From positions 1-11,442 of the forward strand of contig JAISJS010000123.1 of NCBI GenBank assembly GCA_031261385.1: a stretch of 11,442 bases of DNA, in the 5' to 3' direction. The notes under the pieces are model-generated. The model was not told where the DNA came from, did not search any database, and was given only the letters and a program-made list of their open reading frames with translations. Origin of the DNA: Treponema sp. (GTDB taxonomy: Bacteria > Spirochaetota > Spirochaetia > Treponematales > Breznakiellaceae). This document shows positions 1 through 6,417 of the stretch, piece after piece; position 1 is the stretch's first letter; the number at the start of each line of letters is the position of its first letter. The position numbers were made by a program, and so were the translations under genes.

Positions 1-118
1 TCAGCGTAATCAGTCCCAGAAGGGCGTTGATTGGCAGTTTTCCACCAAGGACGCACGTATCAAGCTTAAAAGACTTTACCCTTTAATTTTGTAAAGTTAT
101 AGATGTTACAATGTACTA
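1..118 (+). mobile_element. Right end of an IS630-like insertion sequence
   Basis: The transposase tail ends at 94 and about 24 bp of non-coding DNA follow, up to a CTAG at 116-119. IS630 elements are known to insert at CTAG and to duplicate the central TA, so 117-118 is the likely boundary. Read inward on the - strand, the end is CTAGTACATTGTAACATC. The end of the foldback element at 7894-7897 reads CTAGTGTTCTGTAATAG. About 11 of 17 positions agree, including CTAGT and TGTAA. The exact boundary is inferred because the other IS end is outside the window. Confidence 0.5.
2..94 (+). CDS. IS630-family transposase, C-terminal end (5' part outside window)
   Basis: Frame 2 of the + strand is open from the window edge to a TAA at 92-94 and encodes a 30-residue tail. 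Its core, WQFSTKDARIKLKRLYP, resembles the C-termini of IS630-family DDE transposases (W-x-F-x(3)-DAR-x-KLK-x-LYP). The catalytic DDE domain would lie left of the window, so the identification rests on this short tail only. The gene converges on the lipoprotein gene and overlaps its 3' end by 29 nt (66-94), which is expected if the IS landed inside that gene. It could also be an inactive remnant; this cannot be judged here. Confidence 0.62.
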   Translation, partial: QRNQSQKGVDWQFSTKDARIKLKRLYPLIL

Positions 119-2390
119 GTACACCTTCAATATTGGTCCCAAGAGTAATAGCAGAAATATTATAATTACCCGCCAATCCAACATTTTTAAAGCCAGGAAT
201 GCCACCAGCATTGAAATAGTTATTTCCCACATAAGCGCCATTGTTTTTCCAATCTCCATAATCGCCATAGATGTTGACGTTGGAAAGTGTCGTGAGATTC
301 AGCTTCTCTTTCAAGTAGGGGACAAGGCCGGCGGGGATATTGCCCTGGTAGGCAGGGTTCAGGGTGCCGTCGGTATTCTTGCGGACGGAGCTACTGAGGG
401 CGTTTCCGTCATTGATGCCGGGGAAGGTACGGGCAGGGACGGTCCCAGCGGCGGGAGCAGCATTGCCATTGAGAGTAAACCCAACATTGCCGATGAGCAT
501 ACTTCCAAGACGATCTTCAAAAGAGGTAGTCCCCCCGGAACTATCTGGATATTTATAACGACAGAGGAAATCGTATATACCATTCTCCATTATGTTGTCG
601 GAGGCACTACCTGTATAATACACACTTACATTATGCTTTGGAAAAGGGATATTGGTCGTGTCGTTCCGGGCGGTGAGATCGGGCATTTGGATGCAGGACA
701 GGCCGGCCTTTGCAAGCTGTTCCATATAATCAGCCCAGCTGTCAACTCGCCCAGTCACAAAGGTAGGACTTAACGTACCATCACTATACATATGCATTGG
801 CCCACTTATTACCACATTTTCGTACGTTGTGCCACTAATTGGAGATATTGCGCCATTAGTATCACATTTAATGCCGAATCCGTAAATACCGGGCATCAAA
901 GTGCTGTCATATGATATGTTATCTACCTGAATAGGCATATCATACGTAAGTACTTTCTTGCCGCCAATACTTTCGATCGAAAGTCCATCGATAATTGGGC
1001 CATCGCCTGTTATGTCTGTAAATAAATTATACACCACAGCATTCCTGGCGCTATTGACTATAATCCAATCCTTGGACGAGTAGCTGGGCACAAGCGTGCC
1101 GAGCGGCTTTATTGCGACTGTTTTACCGGCGCCAGCCTTATCCGAAACGGCCTTTTTCACATAATAAATATAAGAAATAGGGATATCATTTTTGGTTCCT
1201 TCTTTGGTGAAGGTAATATCGACATCTTTGCCGACAATTTCGGCGGGCAGCGTGTTGAATTTTGCTGCCATAAATGTCGCAATGCTAGATTCCGTGCGCT
1301 GGGTCGGCTCGGCGTCACTACGCTTGATCGTCAGGTCGATCTTATTGCCCACCTGCTGCCAAGTGGCATCAAGCCCGCCGAGCGTTATATTCGTCGGCGT
1401 GCTTACAACCGTATAATCGTTAGTGCCAATATCCTTCGGGTTAGTTCCAGAACCATCCCACGAGTTGGAGTTGGTAAAGTCTATAGACCTGCTTGTGTTT
1501 TTAAGAACGGCTTTAAGTTTGGACTCAAGGTCACTCTTGTCTGTGGTACGTATTTCCTTATCGTACGGGTCCGCATTGGAAGGAGTGGCAAGCGTCATAT
1601 CCAGCTGGCGGCCATCACTACTTAAAGTTCCCTGGTCATACGAGGAAATTTCATCGGCCGACAGGGCTATATTCCCATTACGATATTCTTTCAACCAGTC
1701 CATGCTTGCACTTAGATTAGAACCCGCGTCCGTCAGCGACGGCACGGTTATTGTGAATGTTTTGGCATTATCGTTATTTATCTTGACCGTTATCGGGCTG
1801 GCGATGTCATATTCGCCGGCGGCATCGCCGAAGGAAGCATTATCAAGCGTAATTTGGGATCCAGACAACGCTGTTCCTATCTTGGCCTCTATAACACTCT
1901 TATCCCGCGTCGACATCTGCGCCGAACCGGGAGCTAGGTTTATGGTCAGGGCGCCGGTAATTTCCGATACTACATTATTGGGAACTTCCGGACCGAAATC
2001 GACTACGACTGATAAATTCTCGGCATTTTTCTGATAACCCGATTCCCATTCAAATTCAATTTCCTGTTCTCCGATGTCCCTTTTCCCATCTTTGTTGACC
2101 GGGATCGTTATATCCGGAATTGTGTATGTAAATACATTTAATGAGGGGGCGCTTACCGAAAAGATAATCGAGGTCTTATATTCTTTATTCGCTTCCGGGA
2201 TTACCTCAGGCCCGGGATCATCGGGGTGAAAACAGGCGGCGAAGACCATGGACGCGGCGAGCATGAGCGCGGCCAGCGCCGCCGTGGACCTGCGGAAAGC
2301 CGCGCGTTTTTTCGTCCAAAAACAATCGCAAAACAGGACTGAAGAAAAACCGGGGGGCGATTCATTCTTTTTGGAAATCAACACCTTCAT
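66..2390 (-). CDS. Large surface lipoprotein, probably truncated at its C-terminus by an IS
   Basis: This is a 774-residue exported protein of unknown function. Residues 27-34 (KKRAAFRR) form a basic n-region, 35-52 are hydrophobic, and MVFAAC gives a relaxed, spirochete-style lipobox with Cys53 as the lipidation site. The ATG at 2388-2390 has no visible Shine-Dalgarno and leaves an unusually long n-region, so a later start is possible. Residues 147-187, 261-311 and 349-398 look like three degenerate repeats: a beta strand, a T-x-DKS-x(2)-E-x-K helix segment (T161, T282, weaker at T366), then another strand. This suggests tandem beta-sandwich units. Residues 698-756, rich in G/N/Y with regular hydrophobics, recall the start of BspA-type leucine-rich repeats. 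The last 16 or so residues (759-774) fall inside the inferred IS, so the original C-terminus is probably lost. Location: anchored to the outer or inner membrane by lipid. The DNA looks more AT-rich than its neighbours by eye. Confidence 0.75.
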   Translation of the reverse strand: MKVLISKKNESPPGFSSVLFCDCFWTKKRAAFRRSTAALAALMLAASMVFAACFHPDDPGPEVIPEANKEYKTSIIFSVSAPSLNVFTYTIPDITIPVNKDGKRDIGEQEIEFEWESGYQKNAENLSVVVDFGPEVPNNVVSEITGALTINLAPGSAQMSTRDKSVIEAKIGTALSGSQITLDNASFGDAAGEYDIASPITVKINNDNAKTFTITVPSLTDAGSNLSASMDWLKEYRNGNIALSADEISSYDQGTLSSDGRQLDMTLATPSNADPYDKEIRTTDKSDLESKLKAVLKNTSRSIDFTNSNSWDGSGTNPKDIGTNDYTVVSTPTNITLGGLDATWQQVGNKIDLTIKRSDAEPTQRTESSIATFMAAKFNTLPAEIVGKDVDITFTKEGTKNDIPISYIYYVKKAVSDKAGAGKTVAIKPLGTLVPSYSSKDWIIVNSARNAVVYNLFTDITGDGPIIDGLSIESIGGKKVLTYDMPIQVDNISYDSTLMPGIYGFGIKCDTNGAISPISGTTYENVVISGPMHMYSDGTLSPTFVTGRVDSWADYMEQLAKAGLSCIQMPDLTARNDTTNIPFPKHNVSVYYTGSASDNIMENGIYDFLCRYKYPDSSGGTTSFEDRLGSMLIGNVGFTLNGNAAPAAGTVPARTFPGINDGNALSSSVRKNTDGTLNPAYQGNIPAGLVPYLKEKLNLTTLSNVNIYGDYGDWKNNGAYVGNNYFNAGGIPGFKNVGLAGNYNISAITLGTNIEGVLVHCNIYNFTKLKGKVF

Positions 2391-2578
2391 ATTAAAATGA
2401 TGCTTTAACTGCTGATTTTAGTCAAGAATATACAGGACGAATAAGGCGAAAAAGGGGGGAGGGAGGAAATAGGAAGGAGGAAGATTCGTGATAATTCGAT
2501 CTTTTCTTTTGTCCTTCCTTCTGCGCCTTCTTCTTTCAAATTGACCGCGTTAGCGGTCTTCTTTGCGGTTCGTTTTTC
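2391..2578. repeat. Intergenic repeat region: purine-rich repeat plus hairpin-bearing repeat
   Basis: This 188-bp gap between mrfB and the lipoprotein gene has no convincing gene. Positions 2450-2483 are almost purely purine on the + strand. Within them, 2462-2481 match a segment inside mrfA (4779-4798, opposite strand) at 17 of 20 bases. Positions 2543-2558 form a perfect 6-bp stem with a GTTA loop (GACCGC/GCGGTC). Positions 2558-2583 resemble the right arm of the foldback element at 7838-7869, and this similarity runs across the mrfB stop codon. The hairpin has no following T-run on the - strand, so it is not a clear terminator. Confidence 0.6.
2397..2425 (-). promoter_or_regulatory. Possible sigma70-like promoter of the lipoprotein gene
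   Basis: On the - strand a TTGACT (2420-2425) is followed after 17 nt by CATCAT (2397-2402), four of six matches to TATAAT. The -10 lies only 6 nt before the annotated ATG. Transcription from it would therefore give a leaderless or nearly leaderless message, or would mean the true start codon lies further into the gene. The absence of a Shine-Dalgarno before this ATG fits either reading. Confidence 0.3.
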
Positions 2579-3859
2579 TTATTCTTCGTGGTTAATCATC
2601 TTTTTTAAAAGCCGTTCTTTTCGCCTTTCCATTTCTTCCCGGTAACCTTGTGACAAGTTGTCAAGTTGTAATGCCGTTTCAGTATATTCCAGGGCGGCCT
2701 CAGCATCTCCGCGCCGCCATTCGGCGTCAATTGCCAATCGCCTGATTGAGGCATGAGAGCCCTGCCCCGCCGCTTTTTTCAGCAGCGTTTCAGCAGTATC
2801 ATGGTCGGCATAGCCTTTGTGCGCGGCGTATCTCCAGTGCAGGGCCAGCGACTCAACGTGAAAGCGATACGTATCCAATGCGCCTATGGGGTCATCTGCG
2901 ATTCCTGTCAAAGCGGTAAAAACCGAAGCAAGGCCCTTGATATCGCGAAGGTTATGATCGCAGATACCCATGAGCCTTTTTGTACCGCCTGTTTTTAAAA
3001 AATCAAACCAGATATCGGGGGCTAGAGCGCCGGGAATATCCCCGCTGCGGTCAAGACCAAGGATAGAAGTTTCAATTTCTGCCTGTGAACAATTTGAAAG
3101 AACCTTTTTCCAGAGCCGCCTTGAAGGATGCAAAAGATCGGCATGATACATTTCAGGCGGAATGATTCCGTTCATAAGGCAGCGGGTTTTAAGTATCTGG
3201 GAATCAAAACTCTTGCCGTTATACGTCACCACAAGCGGCGGCATTGCAGAACCTTCATGCGCGGTACCGGCGGGTTTAAATTCGTCAAGTACCGCCGTGA
3301 TAAAATCATTTTCGCCGGGATAATCCAATAGCAGGTATTGGGTTACCGTTAATTTTGATGGGGCAGTTTTTTTGCTTTCCGCCTGATCCTGTGTAAACCT
3401 GCCGAAGGCGGCAAGAAATGCAACCGTCCCTGCGCCTCCTGAAAGCCCGGTTGTTTCAAGATCGAAAAAAAGCAAATCGTATGCTGCGGGCTTAACCGGC
3501 GCCTGAGTGTTTGACACAGCGGAAACAGCATATTTATTGATGTCGGGAATGACGACGCCGAGGCTAGCAGGAAATTCACCGGGAACAGACGGAGAGATTT
3601 TTACTTCAACCGTACGTTTAAGGGTTTGAAAGCCTGCGGAAACCCATTCCTTATCAAAGGCCGGTACACCGGGAGCAGAAGATGAAGCACGTTGAGCCTT
3701 AACGGTACGATTCGATGCAGAAGACGGTACTGTATTACTTGACAGAACCGGCTTGTTTTTTAGCTCCCCGCCGCCGGCTTCTTTTTTTGCCTCCCGAATC
3801 CGCTGCAAACGGTTTTTCAAACTGGAACTCATGCCGCCCCCGCCCGTATGGGTTTTCAC
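2579..3859 (-). CDS. mrfB: MrfB/YprB-type DEDD 3'-5' exonuclease with C-terminal TPR-like region
   Basis: Numbered from the GTG at 3859 (426 residues). Residues 1-70 are a basic, Ser-rich, poorly conserved tail. The RNase H-like exonuclease fold covers about 127-315: FFDLETTGLSGGAG gives the first metal ligands D133 and E135, VTYNGKSFD gives D219, and HNLRDIKG gives H302 and D306. Residues 335-415 are helical with paired A/L/Y positions, like TPR repeats. The DEDD core plus TPR tail matches B. subtilis YprB, renamed MrfB, the nuclease partner of helicase MrfA in a UvrA-independent excision repair route. The GTG overlaps the mrfA stop (GTGA, 4 nt), which suggests translational coupling. However, its AGGAG sits only 1 nt away, and the ATG at 3832 (MSSSLKNRLQR) aligns better with what I recall of family N-termini, so a 417-residue product is equally plausible. 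The last codons (NHEE, stop) lie in repeat DNA. Confidence 0.85.
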   Translation of the reverse strand: MKTHTGGGGMSSSLKNRLQRIREAKKEAGGGELKNKPVLSSNTVPSSASNRTVKAQRASSSAPGVPAFDKEWVSAGFQTLKRTVEVKISPSVPGEFPASLGVVIPDINKYAVSAVSNTQAPVKPAAYDLLFFDLETTGLSGGAGTVAFLAAFGRFTQDQAESKKTAPSKLTVTQYLLLDYPGENDFITAVLDEFKPAGTAHEGSAMPPLVVTYNGKSFDSQILKTRCLMNGIIPPEMYHADLLHPSRRLWKKVLSNCSQAEIETSILGLDRSGDIPGALAPDIWFDFLKTGGTKRLMGICDHNLRDIKGLASVFTALTGIADDPIGALDTYRFHVESLALHWRYAAHKGYADHDTAETLLKKAAGQGSHASIRRLAIDAEWRRGDAEAALEYTETALQLDNLSQGYREEMERRKERLLKKMINHEE

Positions 3860-6261
3860 GCTCCTGTTAATGTGCGTAAAAATATTTTTGTTCCCGCTTT
3901 ATTGCCGCCGGGCCCCACACAGGAAGGACAGCCTGATTTGCAGGGACAGCGTTCAACTGCTTCGCGTATCGCCCGGAACAGTTCCGCCGTCCGCCGGGAA
4001 AGGGCTTCGGCAAGGCCGGTGCCGCCGGGGTATTTGTCGTAGATATAAAGAGCGGGGAGACCGAAATGCGGATCGCGGACACGTTCGGCAATCCCCAAAT
4101 CCCTTGGATCACAGAGCAGAAAAACCGGCGCGATAAGCCGTATCAGGGTACCCGCTCCTGATAAAACTGCCCCTACATTCTGCTCATCGCCCAATGAAGA
4201 AAGCGCCCTGCCCCCCGCCGTATCATCTGCGAAGATCAAAACCAGAGAGCGGGTCTGCATTTCCTCTTCGCCAAGATCGATGTCGCCGTAGCCGATATTT
4301 TCGTTGGTGTGGAAACGTATCTTTTTAAATTTGGCAACCTGGGATCGGACCAGCACATCACCTAAAACACCGGCGGAACTTTCGTAATTAAAATGCTCAT
4401 CTTCCGACAGCACCTTGATATCGGTTTTTACAAGGCCGTCGGTAAAATAGTTTACCTCGGCTTCCCGCACAAGGCACTTGCGGTTTTCTATGTCGAGCTT
4501 TTCTACGAGGTATTGCCGCCCCCGGTGAATGTAAACGGCATTCTTGAAAATAAGTTCTTTCGCGCTGGGCCGGTCCATTTCGCCTATCACCGCATTGCGG
4601 CCCTGGGTAACGTCGACAATTACCACATTGTCCGCCGTAGCGGAACGAAGGCTTATCCCCTCAGCCGGGAACGACCGGTCGGCCCAATGCCAGCGCCCCG
4701 CCGCATGGCGCACGATCCCCTCCTCCTCAAGAAATTCCAGCACCTCCCGCACCTCGTCCCTGATTCCACCCTCCTCACTCCTCCCTCCTAATTCCACCTT
4801 ATCCTGAAAGGGAAGTTCAAAACAGGCGCACTTGACATGGTCAGTCAGGATGTACGGATTGTCCGGATCGATGCGGCCCTCTTCGGCGCTCTTGCGGAAA
4901 AACCAGTCGGGATCGTTCATGATAAATTGATCGATGGGAGACGCTGAGGCAATAAAAACCGATACGGAAGTTCCGCCGCGGCGCCCCGCCCTGCCTGACT
5001 GCTGCCAGAACGAATTAAAGGAACAGGGAAAGCCCGCGACGACCGAAGCGTCAAGGCCGCCTATGTCGATACCGAGTTCCAGGGCATTGGTAGACACCAC
5101 CCCCTGAATGTCACCGTCCCGCAGACCTTTTTCAATTTCCCGCCGTTCGTTGGGCAAAAGGCCTCCCCGGTACGCCTCCACCCTGATGCGGGAATTGTCG
5201 GTATAAAGATTGGCAAGGTCCTCGTTCACATACGAGGCGGCAACTTCGGTTTTAACCCGCGAGTGGGCAAACAGTATCGTTTTGATTCCTGCCTGCAAAA
5301 GAGCCAGCATCCAGCGGCGGCTTTCATCAACCACGGAGCGGCGTATCCCCTGCACCGCATCGACAAGCGGCGGATTGTACAGGATAACCCGCTTCTCCCC
5401 GCGCGGCGCGCCGTTCTTGTCAACCAGGGCGACATCTTCGCCGGTGAGCGCTTCGGCCAGTTCCTGCGGATTGGCAATCGTCGCGGAGCACAGGATAAAC
5501 TGCGGCCTTGAGCCGTAAAAGGCCGCTATGCGCTTGAGACGGCGTATAACGTTTGCTACATGGCTCCCGAGGACCCCGCGGTAGGCGTGGGCTTCATCTA
5601 TCACCACATATTTCAGGTGAGAAAAAAACTTTATCCACTTGGGATGATTGGGAAGAATACCGGCATGCAGCATATCGGGATTGGAAATGATTATCCGCCC
5701 GGTATCCCGCGCCGCTATGCGCAGGCTGTCCGGGGTGTCGCCATCGTATGTTGATACTTTGACAGGCAGCCCGTAAAAATCGCCGTTCGTATCATCGGTT
5801 TTGTCTATTGAAGCCCCTCCCTGACCGACCAATTCATTTAAATCGGACTGCTGGTCCTGGGAAAGGGCCTTGGTCGGAAAGAGGTAGAGGCAGCGGGCCT
5901 TTTCGTCATTCAGCAGGGCCTGGAGGCTCGGGAGGTTGTAACAGAGGGTTTTTCCCGAAGCGGTCGGAGTTACCACAACAACGTTTTTCCCTTCCTGCGT
6001 CCGTTCCCAGACTTCCGCCTGGTGGGTATAAATTTGATCGATTCCCCGCCGACGCAGCGCTTGCGCTATCCGCGGATCAAGGCCTTCGGGAAAAGGCGCA
6101 TATATGCCTTCCGCAGCGGGAATAAGGCGATTTACGACAATGTTCGGGGCAAATTCGGGACTTTCGAGAATTTTTTCGAGAGCGCGGTAATTAGTGCCGC
6201 CGTCACCGGGATCGCCCCCATCGGTAGTGTTCCCAAATGAATTGTCTGCGCTATTTTTCAT
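3856..6261 (-). CDS. mrfA: MrfA/YprA-type DEAH-box helicase with DUF1998 cysteine cluster
   Basis: This 801-residue superfamily 2 helicase acts on DNA in the cytoplasm. RecA-like domain 1 shows YTHQAE (78-83, Q-motif region), TPTASGKT (98-105, Walker A), FPTKALSQDQ (128-137, Ia), DEAH (222-225, II) and SAT (259-261, III). Domain 2 shows FAHSRVKTE (331-339, IV), TNALELGIDIGG (391-402, V) and QQSGRAGRRG (420-429, VI). The C-terminal DUF1998 part has YDKYPGGTGLAE (741-752) and Cys772, 774, 778 and 781, the expected metal-binding set. B. subtilis MrfA has the same plan and works with MrfB to remove mitomycin-type adducts independently of UvrA. The downstream exonuclease gene overlaps by 4 nt, so the pair is one operon. 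Residues 489-500 (LGGRSEEGGIR) are encoded by a purine-rich repeat and look like extra sequence in a loop. The start is the ATG at 6259-6261 with a weak GAGAAAG upstream. LhrA-type helicases share the core motifs, but the DUF1998 end and the partner gene favour MrfA. Confidence 0.88.
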   Translation of the reverse strand: MKNSADNSFGNTTDGGDPGDGGTNYRALEKILESPEFAPNIVVNRLIPAAEGIYAPFPEGLDPRIAQALRRRGIDQIYTHQAEVWERTQEGKNVVVVTPTASGKTLCYNLPSLQALLNDEKARCLYLFPTKALSQDQQSDLNELVGQGGASIDKTDDTNGDFYGLPVKVSTYDGDTPDSLRIAARDTGRIIISNPDMLHAGILPNHPKWIKFFSHLKYVVIDEAHAYRGVLGSHVANVIRRLKRIAAFYGSRPQFILCSATIANPQELAEALTGEDVALVDKNGAPRGEKRVILYNPPLVDAVQGIRRSVVDESRRWMLALLQAGIKTILFAHSRVKTEVAASYVNEDLANLYTDNSRIRVEAYRGGLLPNERREIEKGLRDGDIQGVVSTNALELGIDIGGLDASVVAGFPCSFNSFWQQSGRAGRRGGTSVSVFIASASPIDQFIMNDPDWFFRKSAEEGRIDPDNPYILTDHVKCACFELPFQDKVELGGRSEEGGIRDEVREVLEFLEEEGIVRHAAGRWHWADRSFPAEGISLRSATADNVVIVDVTQGRNAVIGEMDRPSAKELIFKNAVYIHRGRQYLVEKLDIENRKCLVREAEVNYFTDGLVKTDIKVLSEDEHFNYESSAGVLGDVLVRSQVAKFKKIRFHTNENIGYGDIDLGEEEMQTRSLVLIFADDTAGGRALSSLGDEQNVGAVLSGAGTLIRLIAPVFLLCDPRDLGIAERVRDPHFGLPALYIYDKYPGGTGLAEALSRRTAELFRAIREAVERCPCKSGCPSCVGPGGNKAGTKIFLRTLTGA
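4763..4803 (-). repeat. Purine-rich repeat translated in frame inside mrfA
   Basis: On the - strand this segment holds two copies of GGTGGAAT(T/C)AGG, 28 nt apart and in different reading frames, around an AGG/GAG-rich core. It adds no stop and contributes about 12 Gly/Glu/Arg residues to MrfA (about 489-500) between the conserved FELPF and EVLEFLEEEGI stretches. Positions 4779-4798 match 2462-2481 in the intergenic gap at 17 of 20 bases on the opposite strand. This suggests a mobile or expandable small repeat rather than ordinary coding drift. Confidence 0.5.
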
Positions 6262-6269
6262 ACTTTCTC

Positions 6270-6299
6270 ATTGTAACCGCAACAAAGATTCAACGTAAA
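6270..6299 (-). promoter_or_regulatory. mrfA: Weak candidate promoter for the mrfA-mrfB operon
   Basis: On the - strand TACAAT (6270-6275) matches the -10 consensus at five of six positions. An 18-nt spacer separates it from TTTACG (6294-6299), four of six matches to TTGACA. Only 8 nt separate the -10 from the ATG at 6261, so the message would start almost at the start codon. I see no SOS (LexA) box. Low confidence. Confidence 0.25.
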
Positions 6300-6300
6300 G

Positions 6301-6329
6301 TGGACAAAGCCTTGCCTTTGGTTTATACT
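6301..6329 (+). promoter_or_regulatory. glgC: Strong sigma70-like promoter of glgC
   Basis: TGGACA (6301-6306) and TATACT (6324-6329) each match the consensus at five of six positions, with the ideal 17-nt spacer. Transcription would start near 6335-6337 and leave a leader of about 82 nt. A perfect 10-bp palindrome, CTGGTACCAG (6328-6337), spans the end of the -10 and the start site and could be an operator. The Shine-Dalgarno AGGAG (6407-6411) sits 6 nt before the ATG. Confidence 0.65.
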
Positions 6330-6354
6330 GGTACCAGGTTTTATAAGGGGTTGG

Positions 6355-6401
6355 GCTGACCCTTGGTCAGCTTCGGTTTAATGGCGCGGCTTTCACCGCG
6401 C
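6355..6401 (+). other. Two tandem hairpins in the glgC leader
   Basis: GCTGACC (6355-6361) pairs with GGTCAGC (6365-6371) around a CTT loop. GCGCGG (6384-6389) pairs with CCGCGC (6396-6401) around a 6-nt loop. Both stems are perfect, and the second ends 5 nt before the Shine-Dalgarno AGGAG. Neither is followed by a U-run, so they are not classical terminators. They may stabilise the message or limit ribosome access; no known riboswitch class is recognised. Confidence 0.5.
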
Positions 6402-6417
6402 TAAATAGGAGTTAGCT

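Noticed and set aside
1423..2034. 203-codon open frame on the + strand, antisense to the lipoprotein gene
   Set aside because: It lies wholly opposite a gene with a signal peptide and repeat structure, shows no recognisable motif, and has no good ribosome site.
2543..2558. Hairpin GACCGC-GTTA-GCGGTC as a rho-independent terminator of the mrf operon
   Set aside because: On the - strand it is followed by AATTTGAAAG, not a U-run, and it belongs to a repeat family, so termination is unproven.
3753..4136. 127-codon + strand frame across the mrfA/mrfB junction
   Set aside because: Antisense to the conserved DUF1998 cysteine region and the mrfB start; low-complexity Pro/Arg composition typical of shadow frames.
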